Of a stretch of DNA of 64,000 bases, positions 1 to 11,709 are shown one piece after another; position 1 is the first letter of the stretch, and each line of letters begins with the position of its first letter. Source of the stretch: Hsuehochloa calcarea. Its lineage: Eukaryota; Streptophyta; Magnoliopsida; Poales; Poaceae. Location of the stretch: the NCBI GenBank assembly GCA_036346395.1, contig CM070599.1, positions 24,171,232 to 24,235,231 of the forward strand, in the 5' to 3' direction. A model generated the notes under the pieces. The model searched no databases and was not told the origin of the DNA. It saw only the letters and a list, made by a program, of their open reading frames with translations. A program made the translations under genes and the position numbers.

Positions 1-780
1 AGATGGTGCCGATCCAGGGGTTGTATAAGGAGGGTGGCCAACCAGAGGTGCTGCCCCTAGAATGACCACCCGCACCTCCACCACTAGTCTTGTGGTTGTT
101 GCCGCCGTTTCTGCGATGATGACGGCAACTGGAGCCGCCCCCGCCACTGCTGGTGCCACCAGAGGGAGCGTCCTAGGGTGCGCCAATGGAGCGGCTACCA
201 AATGCACCGCCACCACCCCCAAAGACACCACCGCTGGGACCCCATTGGCGGTAGGGTCGTGGCAATGAGGGCTGTGGAGGGTGCAAAGGCGCACGACGAC
301 ATTGTAATTTCTTGACGGCGGTCGGGCGAGCCTAGATGAAGCGGGAATGGATTTATTGCTTTAGCGAGGCGCCATATATCACGAACTTTGTGTTCGAGCG
401 CGCAAAGGGTGAACAAAGGGTGCTCATCGCGCCGGTTCGTCAAATCGCCGGCGTCATCCATGCTCTTACGCTTGCGGGCGTCTCACAGTTCTTGATGAAC
501 TATTGCTCGAGGCCCACCCATCGAGCGCGCGTGGAGCGCGATCATCACAATCTCGAGAAGTTGGTGAGATGGTGCCATAGAGCTCTAGAGCGAGATAATA
601 CATCCGGACCCGATGCGAGGCGTCGAGGTAGGCGTCGTTGGAAGCAGCGTGGTCGAAGGGCGTCTGCCGAGGCCCGGCGAGAAGAGGTGTGCTATTTGTT
701 GTAACTTCGGAGGAGGTCGAGGGCGATAGGGGCGAGGGCCTTGATGTTGAGACATCCCTCCTTCGGATACCGTACTACAC
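1..780 (-). pseudogene. Copia gag fragment (element A family), first copy
   Basis: Read on the minus strand, this stretch is the gag region of a Ty1-copia element, and it continues off the left edge. Near its upstream end it contains a decayed form of the N-terminal gag motif LxPIxLDL, followed by asparagine/glycine-rich low-complexity sequence like that of the better preserved copy at 36.1-37.0 kb. It is nearly identical over most of its length to 2946-3730, differing by scattered 1-3 base indels that move the frame. No intact product is possible. Short plus-strand open frames here are antisense to gag and are not genes. The gag identity is confident; the exact outer boundary near 780 is approximate. 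Confidence 0.65.
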
Positions 781-1680
781 AAGACCTTCAGTTTGGGTGT
801 TGGACTACAAGGTCCTATGACAAGAGCTAGACACGTGACTTAATCTATCGGTAAAATCGTTTCTAGGGTGAGTGTATTATTTGAGAACTCTATGATCTTT
901 GCCTAATGGAGATGATTTACTTGTACTCGAAATCTAGGATTACGACCACTTCAAGAAGGCCTACGACCGGTTCAAGAAGGTCTCGACCACTTCAAGAAGG
1001 CCTACGACCCGGTTCAAGAAGGTCACGACCACTTCGCAAGGCCTCGACCACTTCAAGAAGGCCTACGACGGATGACTTGTTGGGAGCACTCTACGACCGA
1101 GAGGCGAGCACGATACTCGTTGGACACAATCTATGACCAAAGATAGCATGGACTCCTCAAGACCACCTAGGACCGGTCCTACGACTAGATCTTCGACCGA
1201 AATCGTGACACAAGGTCTTTGCGTCACCGTTTGAAACTAATAAGACTTTGTAAGCGTGGCGAGATCGAGTCGAGGTTGTATACGCCTCATCCCGAGCGCA
1301 CAACCTAGGTCGACCTCCTCACGTCCCCTATATATATCTGATGGCGCAGTAGTTTAGGCGGATTTTTCTTAGATTATACGCCAGCTGAGTTTCGCGATTA
1401 TCGGTTTGAGAACCCACTTGTAAACTTCATCTATATCCGCAATACAATTGATTGCATCTACCTTGTTCTTGTGAGTTGCTTGATTGCTTGCGGGAACAAT
1501 AACCTTCGTGGTAAGGTCGATCGGCGTGCAAGCGTGGTCGATAACGCAGCGTCGGGTGTAGCAATTGCGAGGTGACGATCTGTTGGTCGGAAGCCTCAAA
1601 GCGTCAACGTCCTCACGACAAACCAAGTCGAACCTATCGGAAGATCGGGCCGCCGTGACTCATCAAAGGTTCAGGTAACA
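781..1680 (+). mobile_element. LTR-like fragment, probably Ty3-gypsy
   Basis: This non-coding stretch separates two copies of copia gag and interrupts the minus-strand copia at about 1680. It has a TATATATA run near 1331 followed by several hundred bases of mixed leader-like sequence, which is the promoter/R/U5 layout of grass gypsy LTRs. It also contains a short tandem repeat (946-1083). I see no coding capacity. Neither terminal TG...CA nor a target-site duplication could be fixed, so the assignment is inference. It could be another class of repeat. Confidence 0.35.
946..1083. repeat. 20-21 bp tandem repeat, about six units
   Basis: Imperfect units built on cgaccacttcaagaaggcct recur about six times head to tail, alternating with a variant containing ggttcaagaaggtc. 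The alternation suggests an older two-unit repeat. It lies inside the LTR-like fragment. Confidence 0.75.
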
Positions 1681-3920
1681 CTTGCAGCAAAAAAACACGA
1701 AGGTAATAGTAGGAGTGGGAAACACCAAAAAGCGCAAAAAAAGGTGTGGAAAAATTGAGAGTTTTGGTGGGTTAGCGATTGAAAAGGTAGGTAGTTGTGT
1801 GAAGAGCCTCAACCCAATAAGAGGAAGGGAGGCTGACCTGAAACATAAGAGACCGAATAATGTTATTAGTGGAATGAATAATACGTTCGTCCATGCCATT
1901 CTACTGAGAGGTGTATGGACATGACATACAGAGTGTAACGACATGGGTAAGGAAAAAAGTACGAGCCGTGGAGTTGTCAAACTCACGGCCATTATCGCAC
2001 AGAATACTCTTGATCTTAGCGCTGAACTGAGTAGCAACGTAAGAAAAAAAAGTGAGAGATAGTGGCAAAAGTATCAGATTTCAGGCGCAAAGAAAACATC
2101 CAAAGATAATGCGAGCAATCATCAAGAATAACTAAGTAGTATTTGTAACCGGACATACTAACGACAGGCGAGGTCCAAAGATCACAATGAACTAAATCAA
2201 AATTCTTGAGAGCACAATACTATGAAGTAGCAAAAAAGTAGACACAAATAGCGACAAGTTGACAAACAAGAAAGATAGTGTTAGCCGGTCCATTATCACA
2301 AGCAATTGCGGACGCACTAGCAAGGCGAGATAAGGACTCAGGGCCAAGGTGTCCGAGACGACGATGCGCATGAAGGGGGGCAGACACCAACAGATGCAAG
2401 GGGTAGAGTGGTCCGGTGCTATTGCACCTGGTGATCACGTTCCTAGAACGAAGATTCTTGATAGAAAAAACAACAGGGTCAAACTCAATGGAACAATTGT
2501 TGTCACTAGTGAATTGACGAAAGGAAACAAGATTCTTGATAAGGTGCGGAGTGACAAGAACATTAGTAAGATGAAGAGAGCCAAGACTAGTGGAACCAGT
2601 GGAGGTGATGGGTAGCAGTGACCCGTCACCGACAGCGATGGTGGAAGGAGTGAAGGAGTGAGGGGAATGGGAACAGCGATAGGTTACTGGCGTCCGACGT
2701 CATGTGCGAGGTGGCACCAGAGTCCATGTACCAGTCAGTGGTCGGTGGGGAAGTAAGAGTTATTGTGTTGAAAGAGTTTACCAATGACTACTAATCCCAT
2801 GGACCAATACCGGGAGGCGCAGGACACGGATCAATCTGAGGAGGCCACGCAGCGCCATGCGCGGCGCCTGGGATGCGGTGGGTGGAGTGCGCTAGGCGTG
2901 TGGGCCAGGGGCCGGGGCCTCGGAGATGGAGTTGCGGGCCACACCTAGATGGTGCCGATCCAGGGGTTGTATAAAGAGGGTGGCCAACCAGAGGTGCTGC
3001 CCCTAGAATGACCACCCGCACCTCCACCGCTAGTCTTGTGGTTGTTGCCGCCGTTTCTGCGATGATGACGGCAACTGGAGCCGCCCCCGCCACTGCCGGT
3101 GCCACCAGAGGGAGCGTCCTAGGGTGCGCCAATGGAGCGGCTACCAAATGCGCCACCGCCCCAAAGACACACGGCTGGGACCCCATTGGCGGTAGAATTA
3201 AGTGGCAATGAGTGTGGAGGTGCAAAGCGCTGACGACATTGTAATTTCTTGACGGCGGTCGGGCGAGCCTAGATAAGCGGGAATGGATTTGTTGCCAGGA
3301 GCGCCTATATATCGAACATTGTGTTCAGGCCGAGCAAAAGGGACAGAACAAGGGTGGCATCGCGCACCGGTTCGTCCAAGTCGCCGAGGGCGTCATCCAT
3401 GCTCTTCTGCTTGCGGAGGCGTCTCCTGGTTACTGATGAACTATTGCTCGAGGCCCACCCATACGAGCCGCGCCGTGGAGACAGCAGTCATCACAATCTC
3501 GAGAAGTTCGGCGGAGATGGTGCCGTAGAGCTACGAGAGAACGAGATAATACATCCGGGCCTAGTCTGAGACGTCGAGGTAGGCGTCGTTGGAGAGCACG
3601 TGGTCGAAGAGGACGTACTTGCCGAGAGTGACGAGGAAGAGGCTGTGCTATTTGTTGTAACTCGGAGAGGCGAGGTCGAGGACGATAGGGACGAGGGCCT
3701 TGATGTTGAGGACGTCGTATGCCTGAGCATGAAGGGAAGCAATGGCGGCGTCCTCGGAGAGAGGGCCAGTACCTGCGCGAACTCCTTCTTGTGGCGCACC
3801 GCGGCGGCGGTGGTTCGTCTTCGCCGGCCATGGCGGCGGGATTAGCGGAAGAGTGCGGTCGCAGGTGCGATATGCTCTTATGCCATGAGAGTGGAATATT
3901 TGTGGATAATTACACACACT
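1663..3920 (-). pseudogene. Copia gag-protease-integrase fragment (element A family), second copy
   Basis: On the minus strand the order is gag (about 3920-2950), protease with a WYMDSGAT active-site motif (about 2745-2700), the GAG-pre-integrase HxxLGHxG region (about 2440-2220), then a degraded integrase core (2037-1663) where the reading frame shifts. This is the normal order of a Ty1-copia polyprotein. The piece ends abruptly at about 1680 inside integrase, next to the LTR-like fragment; reverse transcriptase and RNase H are missing. Frameshifts and stops are present throughout. It is the same family as the plus-strand element at 35.9-55.1 kb. Confidence 0.75.
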
Positions 3921-3946
3921 CTTTTAGTCATGCATCCCAGTTTTAG

Positions 3947-3949
<3 letters not shown>

Positions 3950-4006
<57 letters not shown>
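3950..4006. repeat. (TA)n microsatellite
   Basis: About 28 uninterrupted TA dinucleotides lie just before the first Stowaway-type MITE copy, which itself sits at a TA dinucleotide. Confidence 0.95.
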
Positions 4007-4011
<5 letters not shown>

Positions 4012-4020
4012 TATTTTCTA

Positions 4021-4340
4021 CTCAGGGTGTAGTTACTCCATCTACGATATACCACGTAAAAGAACACATACTTCTTTATCACTTTGAGTATACTCATATA
4101 CTAATTATAGGATACTTCAATACTGAACCATATGAAAAAATTGCAAGAGTCCATAGTTTTAGTATATTTTGTAAATACCTTCATATTCACGTATAAAAAG
4201 AGTATGTCTAAAAGTTGAACATACCACCCTAAAAATGTATAAATACCACATAAATGATCTTATATCTTATATCTACTGCATCTGCTCGATTGAGCGAAGA
4301 TATTCCTACGTTGCGAGATCGGAATTGAGAATAACTTACA
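4021..4340. mobile_element. Stowaway-type MITE, copy 1 (right end decayed)
   Basis: The sequence is about 85-90% identical to 5361-5700 and starts at the equivalent base after a TA dinucleotide. The left terminal repeat is recognisable (ctcagggtgtagttactcc). The right terminal repeat is lost after ataact, where the copia gag relic begins. No coding capacity. Confidence 0.65.
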
Positions 4341-4344
4341 GCAA

Positions 4345-4800
4345 AGGTTACGTGTGGATTACACCACATTTGGCTGAAAGATAAAGAGAGTTTTCTCAAT
4401 CTTCTGTTCACCCGTTGTTACATTACCACAGTGTTGAAGACAGGTACAAATTCTATGCAATGCAGAATTGTACTCCCCCACGGTCTTGTAGTTAGCAAAA
4501 CGTAGTCGGTTTCATTCCTGCTTTACCCGAGGAAGAGTAGTGTACTTCAGCTTCTCGAACCGCTTTTTAGTGCGGTCCACACAGCTAATGTGTTCTTCTC
4601 CGCCATATACTCATTTTTCAGCGTTAGACAGAGATGGTGTCTGAGGAAGTGAAGTGTCGACCATTTTCATCAACGGTGGGATTGGTATCCTGCGAGGTGC
4701 CAAGTCCGATAGCTGCACAAAGCTTCTTGGCCCCAAATATGATCTCGACATCTGATGCCCAAGTCAACTAATTTTGGCCATCGCTGGGCCAGCTCTGTAT
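4345..4800 (-). pseudogene. Retrotransposon gag (UBN2-type) fragment
   Basis: Minus-strand translation in shifting frames gives motifs typical of the UBN2 gag domain of copia-type and gag-only plant retroelements. These include a VxxxFGAKxL...AIxLGTS region near 4760-4700 and FANYKTVGEYNSALHRI near 4500-4440, followed by an EKTL...F stretch. Several stops and frameshifts break it. It is not obviously the same family as the gag copies on either side, so it is probably an independent relic. The flanking 4800-5350 is AT-rich and holds nothing I can name. Confidence 0.55.
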
Positions 4801-5360
4801 ATTCATGCAAAGAGTTCATAAAATTACTACTAGTAATTTGCATAAAATGGTTGAAAAAATTCTCATAATGTTCATATATTTTTCTATGCATTTTTCAAGA
4901 TTTACTGCTAATTTCAGTGATTAAAAGCATTATAAACAAAAACAAATAATAAAAGTAGTAAATAAAAATATATATTACGTAGAAATAATAATAACAAAGT
5001 TAAACATCCTTCAAATGCTCAAAAAGATTCAAAATTTCGATTCACGAGGCCCTTTTTTGCTGGAATATGAATTTTCAGTGAATTCTGCAATTTCCATGGC
5101 TAAACCGCTAAATTTAAATTCTGAGAAATTTTTCGCACAATTTCCTGATTTCAGAGGGCCCTTTTGCAAATCACATTTTTCTTTTTTTTTTCCGAATTCC
5201 TTTCCGGCCAGGCCAGCCATGCGCTCGTGGTCCATTCAGCCCAAGATGTCCCATACAAAGAGGGTAGGGGTTAGGGTTTTCTTAACCCTATTCCCGATGG
5301 GTGGCGATGGCTCCCAGTTGGCAGCGTGGGTAGGCGTACATGCTAGGCGTGTATTTTCTA

Positions 5361-5700
5361 CTCCCGGGTGTAGTTACTCCCATCTCTGATATACCACGTA
5401 AAAGAACTTGACATACTTCTTTATCACTTTGAGTATACTCATATACTAATTATAGGATACTTCAATACGAACCATATGAAAAAATTGCAAGAGTCCATAG
5501 TTTTAGTATATTTTGTAAATACCTTCATATTCACGTATAAAAAAGAGTATGTCTAAAAAATTGAACATACCACCCCTAAAAATGTATAAATACCACATAA
5601 ATGATCTTATATACTCGTATACTACACATACACACTCTCGATTGAGCAAGATATTCCCTACGTTGTGAGATGCAGAATTGAGAATAACTACACCCGGGAG
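5361..5700. mobile_element. Stowaway-type MITE, copy 2 (intact ends)
   Basis: The ends form a perfect inverted repeat: ctcccgggtgtagtta at 5361-5376 is matched by its reverse complement at 5685-5700. Both ends are flanked by TA. TA target duplication, a terminal repeat beginning CTCCC, about 340 bp length and AT-rich non-coding content are the marks of Tc1/mariner-derived Stowaway MITEs. The interior resembles the copy at 4021-4340, and parts resemble the element at 19174-19485. Confidence 0.8.
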
Positions 5701-5711
5701 TAACAAAAAGG

Positions 5712-5713
<2 letters not shown>

Positions 5714-5752
<39 letters not shown>
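5714..5752. repeat. (CA)n microsatellite
   Basis: About 19 CA repeats lie immediately right of the MITE. Valine/cysteine-rich open frames across it are products of the repeat. Confidence 0.95.
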
Positions 5753-5754
<2 letters not shown>

Positions 5755-7137
5755 GCTTCAGAGGGGCACATCGATCCATCAGCGTCACGCTGGGGAATGG
5801 GAGGTTTGAGCTAACCATCCGTCACGCGTGCGCGCATTAACCTTAAGCTAGCTTAAGGGACCGTAGCTTGATCGTATACACGCGTGCACGATGGATATTG
5901 AAAATGGATCAATACGTCTTGGATTTAGCGTTTGGAGTTCGTGGAGTGCGGACGAAAAACACGTAGTTTTCTGATAGTTACATCAAAAAATAGGTGTAGT
6001 TTTGCGAAACGCGCGTGCTCTCTCTTTTAACATGTAGTTTTCCGATAGTTATGTCAAAATAGGTGTAATTTCGCGAAACTCGCTCTCCCTCTCTCTCTCT
6101 TTTAAGGAATGGGGATTCTGTTTAGCTCAACTCATCGTGAAGACGAAATTTAATATGAATGTGCTTTAATTCGTGCTAGCTCCAAAAGTGTGGAAGAATT
6201 CTACTGATTTATAAGTATATTGATTTAGTACATGCAAATCTAAATCTTGGCTGTCAATTAAGTGCCCCATGACGCGTGAGGATTTGATTTGAGCTATATA
6301 TACGTTCCAGGTGGCATGTCGCCTACATACATGACCTGGCCTTCTTAATTTCCCAAATTAATCAAGATTTTTAGTTGGGGAAAACTCAATAAGATCTTGA
6401 TTTCCCCAGAAGAAAACCCTGCTTGAGGTTTAGACAGTGATTCGTTTTAGCCCATGAAATTCTGTCCCTAATGCTTGGGACCTCAAATCACCCGAATTTT
6501 GATAGTGTGTAGTACAAGTTATACAACGATTTATCGTGCTTATGTTTTTTTTAATGGAAAAACTCTTTAAACCTGTCTCGAAAGTTAATGTTTTTCTCTA
6601 ATAACATTTGAAAACAACCTAACGATCTTTTCTTACCCAAACTACACTCTAGGTTTGAGGACGGTATCTTGATTTTTGTCTTTTAATTTTTTAGGGATAT
6701 TTTCCCTTTACAAAAGCATCTTATAATCTCTCGAAACTAGTGAACCAAAAACCAAATTTCTTCCTACTAATGAGAAAAAAAATTCGTAAAAATGATCTTA
6801 CATAAACCATCTAATTTTCCATTCATAAGCAATCCGGACCAAGTGACTCCACGGCATCAAGTGATTCAACAGAATAACTTGGCTTAAACGCCGGTTATTA
6901 TTATTATTATTATTATTTTGCTGAATGGAGTATTAAGTTGTGAATAGAAAAGCCCTTCGTGGAACATTGATTTGTTGCTTGAGATATGATTTAGTAGGAA
7001 GAACGTCATCGTCTTCAGGACATTCGGCACTATCACAAATTTTCCGTGGAGAAGTATTCTATTTAAAATTATCCTGAAAATTACTGGAACTTCGATGAGT
7101 TAAGGATGGTGGAATGCAGAGAGTTGTGTATGCTGGA
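5753..7137. other. AT-rich spacer without recognised genes
   Basis: No coding frame or transposon end could be supported here. A (TTA)n run lies near 6897-6917. A short direct repeat, seen twice between 5950 and 6090, has the pattern tagttttc(t/c)gatagtta.gtcaaaa and suggests an old local duplication. Confidence 0.5.
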
Positions 7138-8337
7138 CCTAGGCCCTGTAAGTGGGTCTTAAAAGCCAGCTTCAGCTTCCGAAAAACCGATAAACCCCCA
7201 AACGGGTCAGCTTGCAAGCGGCTTTTGTCATAAGTCGAAAGCCACATATAACTAGTAAAAGCCAAATGCGGGAAGCAGGGTGGGACGTGTTTTTGCAGCT
7301 TATTACAAGGGGATTTAGCTGTTTGCCCTTAGAAGTTCGAATAATTTACCGCCTCATGCCACTGAATAAAAAGTCCCACGAACCTTAACCAAAACGAATC
7401 GGTCCCTCTCAGGCTCTCACGCTTCTCGCGTCTCTGGGAGCGGCGATTCCCTGCCACCCCACCTTCTCGACCCCGCTGCCAACTCGTCCTCATGAGGTCG
7501 ACGCCTAGCTCGTCCTCCCGCCGGTCAACGCCGCTGAGCTCATCCTCTAGCCAGTCGTCACCGCCCCCGACACTGTCGACCACGTTGTCTCGCCGACCCA
7601 GGTCGCTGCCGCCACCTCACCCCTCCCCGTCCCGTATATGTTGTTAGTAATTGATATTGATATTACCTTTCAATCTTTGTTAGTGCATTTGGATCAATGA
7701 ATTAGTTGTATGCATTTTTCTGTCATTAGATTCATAAGTTTATGTGTGTTGAATGCATCATGCATCCATATGTGGTCATGTGTATTCATGTGTATGTGAT
7801 CAGGAGTAAATTACTTGATTTCTTATTGTCGATTCATTAGTTCAATTACAAATAATTGACGAATCATTTCCTCCAATTGATGAACTGGTTGGAGGACCTG
7901 GGAGGAAGCTATGATAACAATGAATGACGGATTGCTTGAAGTTTTTACAATGTATTTTCCTTTTTAATTCAAGTTCATTGATTCGCTAATGCATAATTTT
8001 CAAATTCTATAGTAACAAGTACATATGCATCTACATTATTGTTTTCAATATTTTTTGAAAAATAAAAAAAACAATCATATTTTATTTCTAAAAAAGGAGT
8101 GAAGAACAATGGTATCTATGCTAAATCATTACTCAAACATGCGTTCAGAACCTTAAAAGGTATTTTAGATATTTCAACCTTCATCCATAGCCGAAGTAGA
8201 TAGTCAATCCCTAAAAGGCAAACTGTCAAATGATCTCTCATAAAAAGCTACAGCCCTCAGCTACGGCTGCTTTCCAGTCTAGAAAACTAAAAAAATAGTT
8301 TTTTAGAAAAGCTGTAACTCCCTAAACAGGCCCTAGG
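7138..8337. mobile_element. hAT-like non-autonomous element with GC-rich core
   Basis: The left end cctaggccctgt and the right end acaggccctagg are near-perfect inverted repeats. Inside both ends are AGCTT/CAGC-rich subterminal stretches with opposite orientation, as in many grass elements ending in GGGCCTGTTT. No clear 8-bp target duplication flanks it, so either the boundary or the class may be slightly wrong. A GC-rich block at 7380-7640 differs sharply in base composition from the AT-rich flanks and resembles a 5' gene segment, but I cannot name its source. Confidence 0.45.
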
Positions 8338-9539
8338 ATGATGACGTACGTCTACCTTATAATAATAAAAAAGACAGGTGGAAATATTATTTTTTAAAGA
8401 AGAAAACCCTGAAATCACTTTGGGTATTAAATGCTCTTAATAAATCTTATTCATCTGGTTGCATTTTTTTGTGTAGCAACTCTGGTATCATTTGTACGTA
8501 CAATCAACTTTGGTAATTATTGATGTTATTTAGCCTAAACGCGATGCACATGTGCCGCCACGTTACGCAGCAGCACAACAAAGCAGAGCTAGCCAAACAG
8601 GCGGGCCCAGCATGGCCCGTTTAGGCACAGTCCATTTCGACGCGCGAACTAAACGGGTCATGTTGTGCCGGCCCATGTACCGGCAAGACAACCCAGGCAC
8701 GGCTGTAAGATCGAGGTGGCCGACTAGGGGTGAATAACCGATTTTAAAAATTCTTTCGGCTAAAACTAAAATATAATGCGGAAGCTAATAACAAATTGAT
8801 TTTGCACAATTAGAACCTAAATCAACTAGACTTCCCTAAGTGCACCAACAATATGAATACAATACAATATGAGCAATCATACAAAGATATATAAGCAACT
8901 GAAGCAAGTAATATAAATTGCTCAAAGTAAAACATAAGACAAACCAAGATGACACAATTATATTTTACTGTGGTGTTCGGAGACTTGCCGATCTCCTCTA
9001 ATCCACGTTGAGGTAAACCCAACCACGTTGGACCGGCTCCACTAATTAAGCCAACACCTCCGAGGTATGTCCAACCACTTGGACCGGTTCCAACACGAAC
9101 AAACACCTCGCTCCATTAGGGTTGCTCTTCCTCCACTCCGAAGATGGCGAACACCAAACCACTCACAACTCGTCGGGCCTTCTCACAAGCTTCTTGAGAA
9201 GATCACCGGGCACGATGCCTCCACGCTGTCTAGGTGTCGGCAAACACCAAGAGTAATAAGACACAACTTTCACTTGAACTAATCAAATGTCTAAGCACAG
9301 TGGATACACAATCCACTACTTAAGGCAACACATTCACTTAGGGTTTGCTCTCAAATCTCACTAAGTGCAACACATACACAAAAAAAAAGAGAGAGTTTGC
9401 TCTTTAGCTCAAAAGAATGTCTCACAGCACTAGCACACTTTGCAATGGCAGCAACAACTTCCTCCAACCAGCCAAGGTGGGTATTTATAGCCCACACCCA
9501 AAAACTAGCCGTTGGAGGAAAGATTCTCTCGAATCAGTG

Positions 9540-9920
9540 CAGGGCCAGTCTGACCGCCAACTAATGGCCGGTCGGACCGCCCATGCACCAAAGGCTATAA
9601 AACTAGCCGTTGGACCTACGGCCGGTCGGACCGCCAACTAATGGCCGGTCGGACCGCCAACTAATGGCCGGTCAGACCGCCGCCAAATCGGTCAGACCGC
9701 CAAGGCTGGCCGGTCCAACCGCCCGAGGAAATATGACGCACCTCCAAAAGGTGCTTCTCTAGAATAAAAGTACCGCGACAATTCCGATACTTTCGCACCA
9801 CGGTAGTACCGTATATCAATGGCGGTACTTCCGCACACAAAAACAATTCAAGGGAAAATCGGTCGAACCGCCCAACACATGGTAATCCGTCCGATTTGCC
9901 ACCGGTCATACCGGTGACCC
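9540..9920. repeat. GGTCGGACCGCC dyad array in the solo LTR
   Basis: The motif ccggtcggaccgcc is repeated with spacer aactaat and variants at least seven times between 9540 and 9920. Two or three copies of a second form, cggtagtaccg or ggcggtactt, lie near 9760-9840. The motif is an imperfect palindrome and lies just upstream of the LTR TATA box in element orientation. Confidence 0.8.
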
Positions 9921-10429
9921 CTGGCGGTCAGACAGCCAGGCTCCAGAGAGACCTTGCACTTTCACTTCGCTTAAATGGCAAAACACATTCGCCTATTTGA
10001 GTGCAAGTCCAACAAGGTTTAAAGATGATATTCTCAGCAAGTTGCACAACACATTTGACAACCTTTAGAATACCCATCACAAGGAATAAGGTGCATGGAA
10101 TTACGTCATTTGCAAAACACATTTGTAAACTTAAGTCACATGCTACAAGGGTTATGCATGAGCCTCAACTATTTGCCCAACACATTCGCAAATGATAGCA
10201 TCATGCCTAGATGAGCTAGAGCAAACACAATGAGCTATCAACACATGACTAACTCAAACTACTAGTTAAGACCCCTCTTAATAGTACGACAACCTATACT
10301 AGCAATCTAGTCTACCAACCAAATACCAAGACCGGTAAAAGACTATGAACACATTCTTAGTCCTAGCTAGTCATACCTTTGCCTTGCATCTTCTTGAAGC
10401 TTGATGACGCACATCATCACTTCAAGTCC

Positions 10430-10610
10430 GGTCATTAACTTGATAATCATCAACACATGATGATCCTTTGCTTGACCTCCATCAACACATGATGGGTCTT
10501 CTCTTGTCTCGACGATCAACTCATAAGCATCAACTCATGATGCATCCTTTACACCAAGATCTTGACTTTAATGTCATTGACACATTATGACATCCAAAGT
10601 CTTCATCACC
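10430..10610. repeat. CATCAACACATGATG dyad array in the solo LTR
   Basis: The 15-base imperfect palindrome CATCA-n5-TGATG recurs about four to five times at spacings of about 40 bases. The same array is longer in the element B LTRs. Confidence 0.75.
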
Positions 10611-11285
10611 CTGGAATATAACCTATTCATCCAACTCATGAAAAATGTTAGTTCCACAATGTGATTACCATTAGTTACCTCAACAAACCATTATCACATA
10701 ATGGTGGGACAAGATACTCCAATCTTTCCCTCATTGGTAATTAATGATAATCACTTCAATTACACATAAATTGAATGTAGATAATGTAACACAACGTGAG
10801 TATATATGAACTACGCAAGTTACATATAGTCACGACATGAGTATGTAAGAACTACACAAGTTCTATATACTCAAAACATGAGTATACAAAAACTACACAA
10901 GTTCTATATACTCAAAACCGATATGTTTCAAAGTAAAGATCCCAAATATGTGTGGAAAATGGAATATGGATCAATACTAATGAAAGCACAAAATATAGAA
11001 TAAACTCCCCCTAAATGTGTGCATACATAAATGTGTAATAAGATCATATGCACATATTCAAGTTAAACTTATGGTCGAGTTCATCCTATATTTTGAATCC
11101 GATGAATGCAACAATATATATAAGGTTAAGATGTCGATTGCATACCTCGTTGAATTTCACCTTTATATTCAAATGAGACTACACTGATAATACTAGACAA
11201 GAGAGTTAGTATCATATTTGGATTTGTCATTAATCACCAAAATATTCCATTAACTCATAATGGCGGGTCTAGATCCTTCAACGGC

Positions 11286-11660
11286 TCGACGGCCTTTCGG
11301 GTCATGTTGTGTCGGCTCGAGCCCGTTTAGCCCGATGGGCCAATGTCGGCCCACTTAGCCACCTGAAACATCATAAAAATATGTACAATTCAGAAATACA
11401 TATAATTTTTTTTAAAAAAATAGGACAAACATATTGAAAATGTAATAAAGAATTTATTAATGTGGTTAAAACATTTGCCGTTTAGCCCATAAGACATGAA
11501 AAATTGAAAAGCATGTAAAACAATCCTAGAATATATATATAATTTTAAAAAAAACCAAAATAAATTTATATATACTTATAAAAATTAAGAACTACAAAAT
11601 AGAACTATATAAGTATTAAAAATAGAAACAAAATCATATTAATATAATTATATAATTATA

Positions 11661-11709
<49 letters not shown>

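Larger units (their letters stand above)
8704..11280 (-). mobile_element. Solo LTR of the Sirevirus-like element B family
   Basis: The element starts tgtaagatcgag and ends gatccttca, and is flanked by the perfect 5-bp duplication ACGGC (8699-8703 and 11281-11285). Its two ends and most of its interior match the LTRs of element B (38629-42570 and 48127-53102). In element orientation (minus strand) a TATAAATA box lies near 9490. Arrays of short dyads (ggtcggaccgcc and ggtagtacc types) lie upstream of it, at about 9540-9920 and beyond. There is no internal domain, so this is a product of LTR-LTR recombination. Short open frames inside it are not genes. Confidence 0.9.

Noticed and set aside
62..268. 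Plus-strand frame with a signal-peptide-like alanine/valine-rich N-terminus, seen twice (also 3008-3211)
   Set aside because: Antisense to copia gag low-complexity sequence in both places; the minus strand carries the retroelement motifs.
5266..5292. Telomere-like ggggttagggttttcttaaccc
   Set aside because: Too short and a small inverted repeat rather than a telomeric tandem array; probably incidental.
9540..9700. Regularly spaced identical palindromes that superficially resemble a CRISPR array
   Set aside because: Spacers are near-identical and short, the context is an LTR in a plant genome, and there are no cas genes.
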